Shown: piece after piece, positions 1 through 8,303 of the stretch
Position numbering within the stretch: position 1 is the first letter of the stretch
Layout: every line of letters begins with the position of its first letter
Program-made: the position numbers and the translations under genes
Assembly: GCF_003259615.1 (NCBI RefSeq)
Contig: NZ_QLLR01000023.1
Location: 1 to 64,000 of the forward strand
Direction of reading: 5' to 3'
Length of the DNA: 64,000 bases
DNA from: Pedobacter cryoconitis
GTDB lineage: Bacteria > Bacteroidota > Bacteroidia > Sphingobacteriales > Sphingobacteriaceae
The notes under the pieces: model-generated
Databases searched by the model: none
The model's input: only the letters and a program-made list of their open reading frames with translations
What the model was told of the DNA's origin: nothing

Positions 1-282
1 AGCCTGAGTCAGCTATTTGAGCATACAAAAGATAAGGTATTTGGACTGGCTAACCTGGCCAAATGGCATGAAAAAGTTAGACAAACAGGTTTTAAAGCAT
101 TCAAAACTATTTCCAGGTCTATACAGAGTCATTATCAAACGATATTAAACTACTTTGACCGCAGATCTACCAATGCATCAGCAGAATCTTTTAATGCCAA
201 AATCAAGGCATTCAGATCGCAATTCAGGGGAGTCAAAAACATTGAATTCTTCCTTTTTAGGTTAACGCAACTCTATGCGTAA
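1..282 (+). CDS. 3' end of an IS transposase (ISAon1/ISL3-like), cut by window edge
   Basis: The reading frame is open from base 1 and stops at 280-282, leaving 93 C-terminal residues. The stretch RRSTNASAESFNAKIKAF followed by a closing LFRLTQLYA resembles the C-terminal part of DDE transposases of the ISL3/ISAon1 type common in Bacteroidota; the Glu in the SAESFN segment would be the last acidic catalytic residue. The N-terminal domains and left end lie outside the window. The sequence after the stop (about 283-330) probably holds the right terminal repeat, but without the left end it cannot be delimited. Whether the element is intact cannot be judged. Confidence 0.75.
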   Translation, partial: SLSQLFEHTKDKVFGLANLAKWHEKVRQTGFKAFKTISRSIQSHYQTILNYFDRRSTNASAESFNAKIKAFRSQFRGVKNIEFFLFRLTQLYA

Positions 283-360
283 AATCCAAAAATATCCAAT
301 TGCTCCACAACTTTTGGCATTGATCCATTTATTGCATATTTTGATATATCCCGTAAAAGA

Positions 361-395
361 AAAAACCCTGCAATCAATTGATTTGCAGGGTTTTA
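361..395 (-). terminator. Stem-loop downstream of tRNA-Lys
   Basis: A 12-bp perfect inverted repeat (362-373 with 383-394) around a CCCTGC core, with a 9-nt loop and A/T runs on both sides. It lies just past the 3' end of the minus-strand tRNA gene, so it fits an intrinsic terminator for that transcript. It could also stop plus-strand transcription leaving the IS remnant. Confidence 0.7.
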
Positions 396-418
396 GTTCC
401 TTTTGATACTATTCTCTG

Positions 419-491
419 TGATCCCGCTGGGATTCGAACCCAGGACCACTACATTAAAAGTGTAATGCTCTACCAGCTGAGCTACGGAATC
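419..491 (-). tRNA. tRNA-Lys (anticodon TTT)
   Basis: The minus strand folds into a full cloverleaf of 73 nt. The 7-bp acceptor stem (GATTCCG with CGGGATC, one T-G pair) is followed by a D-arm GCTC/GAGC, an anticodon stem TTACA/TGTAG with loop CTTTTAA, and a T-arm CTGGG/CCCAG with loop TTCGAAT. The anticodon TTT lies at 456-458 and reads Lys codons. The discriminator base is A. The 3' CCA is not encoded, so it must be added after transcription, as is common in Bacteroidota. Confidence 0.95.
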
Positions 492-619
492 AATTAATTC
501 CCTTTGTTTAAGGAGGTGCAAAGATAGAAATTAAATATTAAGATGCAATTAAATCTGAAAATAAATTTAATAAAATCACTCATCTATTTATCCGATTCAA
601 CCTAATCACTTGTAAATCA

Positions 620-644
620 GAAAGGCGGAACAATTCCGCCTTTC
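620..644 (-). terminator. Hairpin after the susCD pair
   Basis: A perfect 11-bp stem (620-630 with 634-644) with a 3-nt loop and a GGCGG core lies 36 bases past the stop codon of the SusD-like gene. No long T tract follows on the minus strand beyond the stem, so it is a plausible but not classical intrinsic terminator. Confidence 0.5.
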
Positions 645-679
645 AAAATAAAAATACAATAAACTAATCTATCAGCTTA

Positions 680-2266
680 CTATTTTAAAATGTACATGAT
701 ACCATTAATATCATCATTTCCACTATACTGACTCTGTATAGCAATCTGGTAATTTGCAGCATTTGCGGTACGTTCATACTCATGATACTGAAAGCGGCTT
801 GCAATACGGCCACCATTTCCGGTACCCGGACCAGTAGTAAAAGCGGGGATACCCGTACGGCGATAAGTAAAATAAGACTCCAGTCCCGAATGACGGAATA
901 AAGCAAGGTATTTTTGCTGTACAATTTGTGTAAGCGCATTTGCTGTATTATACTTTACAGCAGGCTGATTATAATAAGTATCCCAATTTACATTGATAGT
1001 ATAAGTATCATAATTGGCAGCCAAAGCAACATTTGTTGAACCCGGGCGGTAGAAATAAGCAGTAAACGTTCCTGTGCCCGTAGGGATCTTATAAGAATCC
1101 ATAGAACTTTTGATACCTGCAGTATAATAAGTCTCTGCATCACCAGCCGCCCATCCGCGGGAAATCCCTTCAGCAATGTTGAACATCAGCTCGGCATAAC
1201 CAATCTGGATGCTTGGCTCACCAGTATACGTTGAATAATAACGCTTTCTGTTTAAGAATGAATACTTCTGTAAACCTGCATTGTTATACATAATACCAAG
1301 ATCCTGCCCGGCATCAGCACCAATAAAAGAAGAGAAATCTGTAGGGCTCTGTTTTAAAGAATCCACCAGGTAACGTGAAGGTTCGGCAGTTACAAATACC
1401 CTTGGATCTTTTAGCGTCGTTAATAAGCTGATATAAGTAGCAGAAGTGTTTTTCCTAGACCCGCTCTGCCCGAAGTTATCAGGAGTCTGCGGATAATAGT
1501 TCGTCGGAGATATATAAACATATTGCATGTTATCAGCAGCGCTTTCCATGATAGGATACTTAGTATTATTGCTGACAATATCAGAGAATTGTTTCTTTAC
1601 ATTTAGCTGCGTATCATCATCAGCTCTTTTACTTAACTGGATCAGCAAACGGATTCTAAAAGTATTTACAACTTTTTGCCATTTCAGCAAATCACCATTA
1701 AAGAAGATGTCTCCCGCAAGTATATTCTCTTTTGCCGCGATTAAAGCTGTTAAATCTGTGTTCGCACTTTCCAATAGCGCCAGAGACTGTAACATCACAT
1801 TTTTCTGCGTATCGTAAACAGGAGTAAGGTTTGCTATTCCGGCCAGTGCATCAGTCATAGGAATATCTCCCATTTCCATGCTCATTTTAGTGAAGAGATA
1901 AGCCTTGAAGAACTTACCGAGCGCAGCATAAGAATTAACAGCAGATCCTGCCTTGGCAGCCTGTTTTTCCATTTCAACCACGTTTTTTAACACCGTATAA
2001 TAATCATCACCATATTTAAAATCATAGCGGTTATTGCCATAATAATCGTAATTGTTCAGATAATACTGGCTATTTGTTTCTTTAGAACCATCAGGGCCCT
2101 CTACCAGGCCCTTGCCAGTTAAGATTCCATTTAATAGCAGAGAAGCCTGTACGGCAGTTGGTTTATTATTATTTATCGTTTTCTCTTCGAAGTCCTTCTT
2201 GCAGCCCGAAATGGTAACTACAAGTAAAAGAGGGAGCAGAGAATAAAATTTGAATATCTTTTTCAT
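680..2266 (-). CDS. SusD/RagB-like nutrient-binding outer membrane lipoprotein
   Basis: A 528-residue protein with a lipoprotein signal peptide (lipobox ending at Cys22, followed by KKD), so it should be anchored in the outer membrane facing outward. It resembles the SusD-like_2 group, an all-helical TPR-type fold that binds a nutrient and closes over its SusC partner. It lies downstream of the SusC gene on the same strand, about 94 bases apart, as in typical SusCD pairs. The cargo cannot be told from sequence: no glycoside hydrolase is adjacent, and this subgroup is often found away from classical polysaccharide loci, so a peptide or other oligomer is possible. Confidence 0.88.
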   Translation of the reverse strand: MKKIFKFYSLLPLLLVVTISGCKKDFEEKTINNNKPTAVQASLLLNGILTGKGLVEGPDGSKETNSQYYLNNYDYYGNNRYDFKYGDDYYTVLKNVVEMEKQAAKAGSAVNSYAALGKFFKAYLFTKMSMEMGDIPMTDALAGIANLTPVYDTQKNVMLQSLALLESANTDLTALIAAKENILAGDIFFNGDLLKWQKVVNTFRIRLLIQLSKRADDDTQLNVKKQFSDIVSNNTKYPIMESAADNMQYVYISPTNYYPQTPDNFGQSGSRKNTSATYISLLTTLKDPRVFVTAEPSRYLVDSLKQSPTDFSSFIGADAGQDLGIMYNNAGLQKYSFLNRKRYYSTYTGEPSIQIGYAELMFNIAEGISRGWAAGDAETYYTAGIKSSMDSYKIPTGTGTFTAYFYRPGSTNVALAANYDTYTINVNWDTYYNQPAVKYNTANALTQIVQQKYLALFRHSGLESYFTYRRTGIPAFTTGPGTGNGGRIASRFQYHEYERTANAANYQIAIQSQYSGNDDINGIMYILK

Positions 2267-2294
2267 CAGTATATTTTTTTTAAGAGGTTATGAT

Positions 2295-2352
2295 GCGATC
2301 ATGATTTTATATCAATTTCATGGTGTGATTTGAAAAATCATGATGATTTCAT
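2295..2352 (-). repeat. Palindromic intergenic repeat, copy 1 (between susC and susD)
   Basis: The arms ATCATGATTTT and AAAATCATGAT form an 11-bp inverted repeat around a spacer of roughly 22 bases. Read on the minus strand, this segment matches another copy at 23757-23810 over most of its length, including the flanks ATGAAA..CATCATGA and ATAAAATCATGAT. It lies in the susC-susD gap, so it would form a hairpin in the polycistronic mRNA. Confidence 0.75.
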
Positions 2353-2360
2353 ATTGAAAA

Positions 2361-5300
2361 TTATAAGGTAACGTTGATGTTGAAACCATAACTACGTACT
2401 GTAGGTGACTGTAAACCAGTTGCAGGAGTCTCTCCGTTATACTGATCTAAATCAACATCCTTAAATCTTTTGTCTTTGTAGAAGTACAATAAATTACGGC
2501 CTACTAAAGAGAAGGAAGCCTTTTGGATGAATGTACCTGCAAGCAATTTCTTCGGAAGGTCAAACCCAATGGTCACTTCACGCAGTTTGGCGAAAGTTTT
2601 GCTCATCAGGTTCGCTTCATCGAAATTATAATATTTACTTACATAATCCTGAACGAATACCTTATTCGTATTAGGAGCAAAAGCAAGATCTCCGTAATTC
2701 AGGATCGCACCAGTTTTAGAGTCATAATTAATAGAAGCCCCATTTGAGATCACTACACCTTCACCAACATAGGTACCTGTATAACCTTTTTTGCCATAAT
2801 TAGCCCAGTCCTGGTAACGTGCATCACCCAAAGCACCTTGAGCAGTTTCAATATTTGAACCACCACGCATCGTTTTATTGTGCATATAATCCGTAGTTTT
2901 TCCACCTACACTACCATCAAACTGGAAACCTAAACTCCAGCTTTTATAATGGAACTTGTTGTAAATACTCCATGAATAATCAGAATTCAGATTTCCCAGG
3001 TATTGATTCGCACCACCATTTACGAGTGGCTTTCCAGCCGCATCATTAATAATCTGCCCTTCTTTAGTTCTTACGAAAGCTGTTCCGTATAACTTATCGG
3101 TGCGATCACCTTCCTTGAAAAACGTTTGGTATACATCTTGTCCTTTAGGAAGCTCTTTGTAAACTCTCTTGTAAGTTGACCAGTTCACCAAAACATCCCA
3201 GCCAAAACCACCCATATCTTTAATCGGCGTGCCGCTCAGGGAAACTTCATAACCAGTTTTTTTAGTTTTTAAAGCATTCAGATATAATATGTCATAACCT
3301 GTAGCAGTAGAAATCTGGTTGGCTAAAACCTGTGGTCCATCTATGTACTGGAAAGCTGTAGCACTTAAGCCTAATCTGTTTCCTAAGAATTTAATATCAA
3401 AACCTTCTTCATAATTTACACGTGTCGTAGTTTTAATACCGTTTTGATACAAATAATCCGGGCCATAACCGGCAGCTTGATTATTGTAGGGTTTATTGAT
3501 ATTAAAGGCCGTATTCAAAGAATAGTTTGGCCCATTGTAAGGAGACATATAGGTATTACCATAACCCAGCGGATTGTTCGTCAGGTTAGATCCTGTTTGT
3601 CCGCCAAAAGCTGTGATTGAGCTGAAAGGAGCAGGACCGATAGTTGCGCTGGTTGCATCAGTACGCACATTGGAAAACGATGCCCTTGCTTTCAGGAATG
3701 AAATGAAATCTGGCATTTTGATATAATCAGAAACTACAGTCGCTAATGATACACTTGGATAATAATAAGTTGTCGGTGTCTGGAAAGCAGACGACTTATC
3801 TATTCTGCTTGTTGTTGATAGTGTTGCATACTTACCGAAGGATGCGTCCAAAGAGAAATAACCACTCAACACCATCATGCTCGAGTTAAAACTGGTAGAC
3901 TGTACTGGATTTTTAGAGTTACTGAAAGAATAAACTTCAGGAACATTCAGGTAATCAGTAGAAGTCCAGCTTGAATTATAAGATAAGGTACGAAGATTCG
4001 TTCCCACCAAACCAGAAAGGTTGACAAAGTTTTTGACGTTATAGTTGAAGTTTAATAACAACTCATTGTTGTTTTCAAATAAATTACGTCTGTCTTCCCG
4101 ATAGTCACCCTGATTTCCTTCACGTCCGTAAGGGTGAGCAGAGAATGGCAGTTTTTCTGTCCTTAAAATGCTGTAAGTATCAAATTGTGAACGAAGTGTT
4201 GCGTTTAAATGGTTATCAATTTTGAAGTTTGCAGAAAGATAACCGTACACATCATTTTTATAATGTCCGCGCAACCACTTTTCTGTCATTAGATAAGGGT
4301 TATGATAACGTTGATATTCTGCAAATTGTGATTGAATACCTTCCTTACCTGGCTGCCAGATTGCTTTAATGTCCGGGGCATTGACATCCCAGTCTGCTCC
4401 GGTCCAGATTGCGGTACTATAGATTAAACTGGAAGGGCCGTAATCTGCATCAGGAAAGTTATCAGTAAACTGTCTGTTGAAATCCAGGTTACCTTCAATT
4501 TTCAACCTTGGCGTTGGATTGAAGGAGCCATACATATTGAAATTGACAATGTTAAGGCCGCTATTCGGGATATAGCTTGATTGTTTTGATTGTGAAACTG
4601 AAAACCTTGTGGTATAGGTTTCACCATTAGCGCTTAAAGAGACGTTATTATTGGTTTGATAACCAGTTTTTAAGAAGTTCTTTAAATTGTTTTTACCTCT
4701 GGCTGTATATGGAGTGGCTTGTCTTACGCCATTAATTACCGGGCTGTCATATTGAGGGATTAGTTGTCCGTTGAAATAAGGGCCCCAGATGTCATAATCT
4801 CCATCCACACCGCCTGGTGCGCCACCTTTACCATCAACAAATATATACTGTGTATTTTCACCAGCGCCATATGAACTCTGTAAACGCGGGAAAGTCAAAA
4901 ATCCACTGTTAACGACCGTACTGCTATTAAAATCAACAGTTAATCCCTTTTTATTCTTATCACCTTTTTTAGTCGTAATCAATATTGCACCATTTACCGC
5001 GCGGCTACCATATAAAGCGGCAGCGGCCGGACCTTTTAAAACAGTATAAGTTTCAATGTCGTCGGGACTGATATTCCAGGTATCTGTATTAATAGGAAAT
5101 CCGTCAATAACATATAAGGTTAACTTATCACCGCGGATCATCACGTTAGGTTCTCTCAATACTTCAGGAGAAGGGCCAACTGATAAACCAGCCACTTTTC
5201 CTACTAAACCACCGATTGGATTAGGGTCGCGCGCTTTTAACAAATCCTCACCGTCAACGGTCTGTAAGGCATAACCAATTCTTTTGGTGTCTTTCTTAAT

Positions 5301-5642
5301 CCCTAAAGCGGTAACAACGACTTCAGAAAGTGCTTTGCTGTCACTTTTTAAAACTACATTGATAAGAGCTTCATCACCAACAACGATTTGTGTTTTTTCG
5401 TACCCAAGATATTGGAAGGATACAGTTTGCCCTTTCTTTGCTGTGATCAGAAAGTGGCCGTTCATGTCTGTTACTGTACCTTGTTTGGTACCATCAACCA
5501 AAACACTTACCCCGGGCAGGGATTGCTTGGTTTCATCACTAACTGTACCGGATATTTTAATTTGCGCCGCTAAGGTCATCGGGGCAAGCAAAAATAACAC
5601 AACAGTTATTACCTGTTTTAATTGCTTGTAAAGCTGTTTCAT
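2361..5642 (-). CDS. SusC/RagA-family TonB-dependent outer membrane transporter
   Basis: A 1093-residue outer membrane transporter. A signal peptide (about residues 1-26, ending LAAQ) is followed by a CarboxypepD_reg-like Ig domain (about 28-113, with ISGTVSDE..LPGVSV and the V-T-D-x-x-G-H-F motif). Next come the TonB-box-like LSEVVVTALG, a plug domain (about 115-230, with YVIDG and SRAVNGAILITTKKG) and a beta-barrel to the C-terminus. With the SusD-like partner downstream it should import a bulky nutrient using TonB energy. Length and domain order are normal for the family. A two-component system is divergently encoded upstream and may regulate the pair; this is inference from position only. 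Confidence 0.93.
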   Translation of the reverse strand: MKQLYKQLKQVITVVLFLLAPMTLAAQIKISGTVSDETKQSLPGVSVLVDGTKQGTVTDMNGHFLITAKKGQTVSFQYLGYEKTQIVVGDEALINVVLKSDSKALSEVVVTALGIKKDTKRIGYALQTVDGEDLLKARDPNPIGGLVGKVAGLSVGPSPEVLREPNVMIRGDKLTLYVIDGFPINTDTWNISPDDIETYTVLKGPAAAALYGSRAVNGAILITTKKGDKNKKGLTVDFNSSTVVNSGFLTFPRLQSSYGAGENTQYIFVDGKGGAPGGVDGDYDIWGPYFNGQLIPQYDSPVINGVRQATPYTARGKNNLKNFLKTGYQTNNNVSLSANGETYTTRFSVSQSKQSSYIPNSGLNIVNFNMYGSFNPTPRLKIEGNLDFNRQFTDNFPDADYGPSSLIYSTAIWTGADWDVNAPDIKAIWQPGKEGIQSQFAEYQRYHNPYLMTEKWLRGHYKNDVYGYLSANFKIDNHLNATLRSQFDTYSILRTEKLPFSAHPYGREGNQGDYREDRRNLFENNNELLLNFNYNVKNFVNLSGLVGTNLRTLSYNSSWTSTDYLNVPEVYSFSNSKNPVQSTSFNSSMMVLSGYFSLDASFGKYATLSTTSRIDKSSAFQTPTTYYYPSVSLATVVSDYIKMPDFISFLKARASFSNVRTDATSATIGPAPFSSITAFGGQTGSNLTNNPLGYGNTYMSPYNGPNYSLNTAFNINKPYNNQAAGYGPDYLYQNGIKTTTRVNYEEGFDIKFLGNRLGLSATAFQYIDGPQVLANQISTATGYDILYLNALKTKKTGYEVSLSGTPIKDMGGFGWDVLVNWSTYKRVYKELPKGQDVYQTFFKEGDRTDKLYGTAFVRTKEGQIINDAAGKPLVNGGANQYLGNLNSDYSWSIYNKFHYKSWSLGFQFDGSVGGKTTDYMHNKTMRGGSNIETAQGALGDARYQDWANYGKKGYTGTYVGEGVVISNGASINYDSKTGAILNYGDLAFAPNTNKVFVQDYVSKYYNFDEANLMSKTFAKLREVTIGFDLPKKLLAGTFIQKASFSLVGRNLLYFYKDKRFKDVDLDQYNGETPATGLQSPTVRSYGFNINVTL

Positions 5643-5684
5643 TGTTATGGATTTAGGTTGTTATGTGTTTTGATTTCACACAGC

Positions 5685-5726
5685 AATACTAAACTTTGTT
5701 TATTAAAACTAAACCAATTTAGTATT
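5685..5726. promoter_or_regulatory. Inverted repeat upstream of susC
   Basis: Perfect 9-bp arms AATACTAAA (5685-5693) and TTTAGTATT (5718-5726) are separated by 24 bases. They lie 43-84 bases upstream of the susC start, in the region between susC and the divergent response regulator. An operator for a dimeric regulator is the natural reading. No good TAnnTTTG box was found on the minus strand here. The rest of 5727-6002 shows only AT-rich DNA. Confidence 0.4.
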
Positions 5727-6002
5727 ATGTATACTTAAACTTTTATTGGTTTTTTGATATTAAATTATGTCTTTAGCAACAGGTTCGTTACATATCGTTA
5801 ATGGCATGTTAATGAAGAGTTTACCTTTTGTTGTTAGGATAGCTGAAAAAACCTTTTATCTCTTTGTAAAATGATCAAATGATAACGTTTGATTGATATT
5901 ATAAGTGGGTGGAAAGAGTGTTTGAGCTGCTTCAGCAAAAAGAAGTTTATTTAAGCATCCTGTAAAAAATAATGTTCACATTTGTCGTTTAATTATAGCG
6001 TT

Positions 6003-6686
6003 ATGGACATACTGGTTATTGAAGATGAACAAAGAGTAGCTGAACTGATCAAAAAAGGATTGGAAGAACTCGGATTTCATATCACACTTGCCTTTGATGG
6101 AGAAATGGGGAAGAAGCTTGCCTTAACGAAAACTTATGACCTGATTCTCATGGATTTAATTCTTCCAAAGATTAATGGAATTGATCTCTGTAAGGAAGTG
6201 CGTGTTGCCCGGCCTGATATTCCTATCATTATGCTCACTGCTTTAGGGACTACAGATGATAAGGTGGAAGGTTTTGATGCGGGCGCAGATGATTATTTAG
6301 TTAAGCCTTTTGATTTTAGGGAATTACATGCGAGGATACGTGCTTTAATTAAAAGAAATCAGACGCAGAATAATACTTTCAACCAGGGATTTATTTTACG
6401 TTTCGCGGATTTGGAAATGAACTTGGAGACTAAACTGGTTAAAAGAAGTGATGTGCCGATAGATCTCACGCCTAAAGAGTTTCGTTTGCTTGAATATATG
6501 ATGGGGAATTCTGAACGGGTATTGTCAAGGACGGAAATCGCGGAAAAGGTTTGGGATACGTTTGACTCAGGAACGAATTTCATCGATGTGTATATCAATT
6601 ATTTAAGGAAAAAGATAGATAAGAATTACGAGGTGAAACTAATTCATACGAAACCAGGAATGGGTTTTATATTTAAAGAAGGATGA
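6003..6686 (+). CDS. OmpR/PhoB-family response regulator
   Basis: A DNA-binding response regulator of 227 residues. The receiver domain (about 1-118) has the acidic pair Glu7/Asp8, the phosphoacceptor Asp51 in LMDLILP, and the conserved Lys in LVKPFDF. A winged-helix Trans_reg_C domain (about 130-225, with LTPKEFRLLEYM and the closing IHTKPGMGFIF) follows. The start is placed at ATG 6003 because MDILVIEDE is the normal family N-terminus; the frame also extends upstream to a TTG at 5982, which is less likely. It overlaps the kinase gene by 4 bases (ATGA), indicating translational coupling. The divergent SusC/SusD pair is a possible target. Confidence 0.93.
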   Translation: MDILVIEDEQRVAELIKKGLEELGFHITLAFDGEMGKKLALTKTYDLILMDLILPKINGIDLCKEVRVARPDIPIIMLTALGTTDDKVEGFDAGADDYLVKPFDFRELHARIRALIKRNQTQNNTFNQGFILRFADLEMNLETKLVKRSDVPIDLTPKEFRLLEYMMGNSERVLSRTEIAEKVWDTFDSGTNFIDVYINYLRKKIDKNYEVKLIHTKPGMGFIFKEG

Positions 6687-8053
6687 AGATAAGAGCGAAA
6701 CTTTTGTTGTTGTTTTTAACGCTTTTTGGGGCTTTGCTTTTAGCATTTGCGGTGTTTATTTATATTTCTACGGCGCAGAGCAGAAAGGATCAGTATTATA
6801 AGCATCTTAAAAGAGAGGCGATTACGAAAGCAAATTTGCTTTTTGATGCGAAAGTCCCTCCAACGGTATTGCAGTTGATTTATAAAAATTCTATAAATTC
6901 TTTGTTTGAGGAAGAGGTCGCTGTTTATGATACTTCATTCAATTTACTTTATCATGATGCGGTGCAGATTGATAAGGTTAAAGAGACAAGGGAAATGATC
7001 AATCAGATTATTGCGCAGAAGGAAATAACGTTTGAGCAGGGGTCTTTACAGGTTGTAGGTCTTTTATATCTGCATAAGGGGAAAATTTATGTGATTACTG
7101 CGGCAGCAAATGATAAGTATGGGTTGACGCGTTTGGAGGAGTTTAAGTATACTTTGATAATTTCTTTTATCATTATTATCAGTTTGACGATTGCTGCGGG
7201 TTATTATTTTGTAGGCAAAGCGCTAAATCCGGTTGCTGAGATTGTGGATAGGGTGGAGGAGATTACAGCAACTAATTTGTATAAACGGGTACATGTGAAG
7301 AATGAGAAGGATGAGATTGGTGAGTTAGCGATTACTTTTAATAATATGCTGGATAGGATTGAACAGTCTTTTGATGGCCAGAAAAGTTTTGTAAGTAATA
7401 TTTCTCATGAGCTGAGAACTCCGCTGGCAACTATTGTAGGAGAGTTACAGTTAGCGTTAATCAGAGAAAGAAGTGTTGCTGAGTATAAGGAAGTGATCAG
7501 GTTGTCGTTAAGTGATGCGCAAAGGTTGGTGAGGTTATCTAATGGGTTGCTTGATTTAGCGAAAGCAAGTTATGATCAGACTACGGTTAGTATGAAGGTT
7601 TTAAGGACGGATGAGTTGTTGATGGATGCCAGGGAGGCTGTGCTTAAGACTTCTGAGGATTATAAGATTGATATTGTTTTTGATAAGGAGATTGAGGATG
7701 ATAATGAGATTTCTGTGAGGGGAAATGAGTATTTGCTGAAGGTGGCGTTTATTAATTTGATGGAGAACGCGTGTAAGTTTTCTACTGATCATCGGTGTGT
7801 GGTCAGTATCAATTTTGATAAGGGGTTGGTTATGCTTGGGTTCAGGGATGAAGGGATTGGGATTGAATTGGAAGAGATTGGTAATATATTTTCTGCTTTT
7901 TACAGGGGAAAGAATAAGGGGTTTAGCCCGGGGAATGGGATTGGGTTATCGCTGACGGAAAAGATTGTAGGGATGCACCAGGGGGAGATTAAGGTCGAGT
8001 CGGTTGTAGGGGTAGGGAGTGAGTTTACTATTGTTATGGCACATGTTGTTTAG
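6683..8053 (+). CDS. Sensor histidine kinase (HAMP, HisKA, HATPase)
   Basis: A 456-residue membrane sensor kinase and partner of the preceding response regulator. It has TM1 (about 6-28), an extracytoplasmic sensor region (about 30-154), TM2 (about 155-177), HAMP (about 178-230), a HisKA dimerisation helix with phosphoacceptor His242 in SHELRTP, and a HATPase domain with the N box (LMENACKFS), G1 (DEGIGI) and G2 (GNGIGLSL). The layout resembles PhoR/CusS-type kinases. The sensor region has no motif that points to a ligand. The 3' part of the gene is richer in G runs than its surroundings but reads normally. Confidence 0.93.
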   Translation: MKIRAKLLLLFLTLFGALLLAFAVFIYISTAQSRKDQYYKHLKREAITKANLLFDAKVPPTVLQLIYKNSINSLFEEEVAVYDTSFNLLYHDAVQIDKVKETREMINQIIAQKEITFEQGSLQVVGLLYLHKGKIYVITAAANDKYGLTRLEEFKYTLIISFIIIISLTIAAGYYFVGKALNPVAEIVDRVEEITATNLYKRVHVKNEKDEIGELAITFNNMLDRIEQSFDGQKSFVSNISHELRTPLATIVGELQLALIRERSVAEYKEVIRLSLSDAQRLVRLSNGLLDLAKASYDQTTVSMKVLRTDELLMDAREAVLKTSEDYKIDIVFDKEIEDDNEISVRGNEYLLKVAFINLMENACKFSTDHRCVVSINFDKGLVMLGFRDEGIGIELEEIGNIFSAFYRGKNKGFSPGNGIGLSLTEKIVGMHQGEIKVESVVGVGSEFTIVMAHVV

Positions 8054-8133
8054 TTAGTTAACTGGCTTTTTAATTATCCGGCTTTTTTGTTACCGGATTT
8101 CTTAGTTACCAGGCTTCTTAATAATCCGGCTTC
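8051..8133. repeat. Degenerate tandem repeat, about 16-bp period, five units
   Basis: Right after the kinase stop, a short unit resembling TTA-n-TTA-CCGGCTT recurs five times. The GGCTT/GGATT core starts at 8064, 8080, 8095, 8112 and 8128, giving spacings of 16, 15, 17 and 16. The units are not identical, and units 2 and 3 can also pair with each other as CCGG-containing stems. No coding function is apparent. Confidence 0.55.
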
Positions 8134-8136
8134 GCG

Positions 8137-8215
8137 AAAAAAACCGAAACTGTATATTTGACTGGCGCGCCAGAAGAAGGCGCAAGGTCTGCATATACAA
8201 GTTTTGGTTTTTTTT
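8137..8215. terminator. Large compound hairpin between convergent genes
   Basis: Arms of about 21 bp (8137-8157 and 8193-8215), beginning with an A run and ending with a T run, are nearly complementary (one substitution and one extra base). The 35-nt spacer contains a perfect 12-bp palindrome around GGCGCGCC (8162-8173). The position between the convergent kinase and MocR genes and the terminal T run suggest a bidirectional terminator, although the size and the inner palindrome are unusual. Confidence 0.5.
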
Positions 8216-8303
8216 CCTTTATCCACCATGTTTGAGGTGTTAATTGGAGGAGAATTAGTTAGTTGCCTTTGCAGATACCTTTTGGAGGAGCTTGTTAATT
8301 CCC

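Noticed and set aside
5284..5631. Frames on the opposite strand inside the SusC gene and other large genes
   Set aside because: They are shadows of the real genes: same codon positions in reverse complement, no start context and no domain.
680..5642. Classical polysaccharide utilisation locus at the window start
   Set aside because: The SusCD pair is not accompanied by any glycoside hydrolase or sulfatase, so a glycan substrate is not supported.
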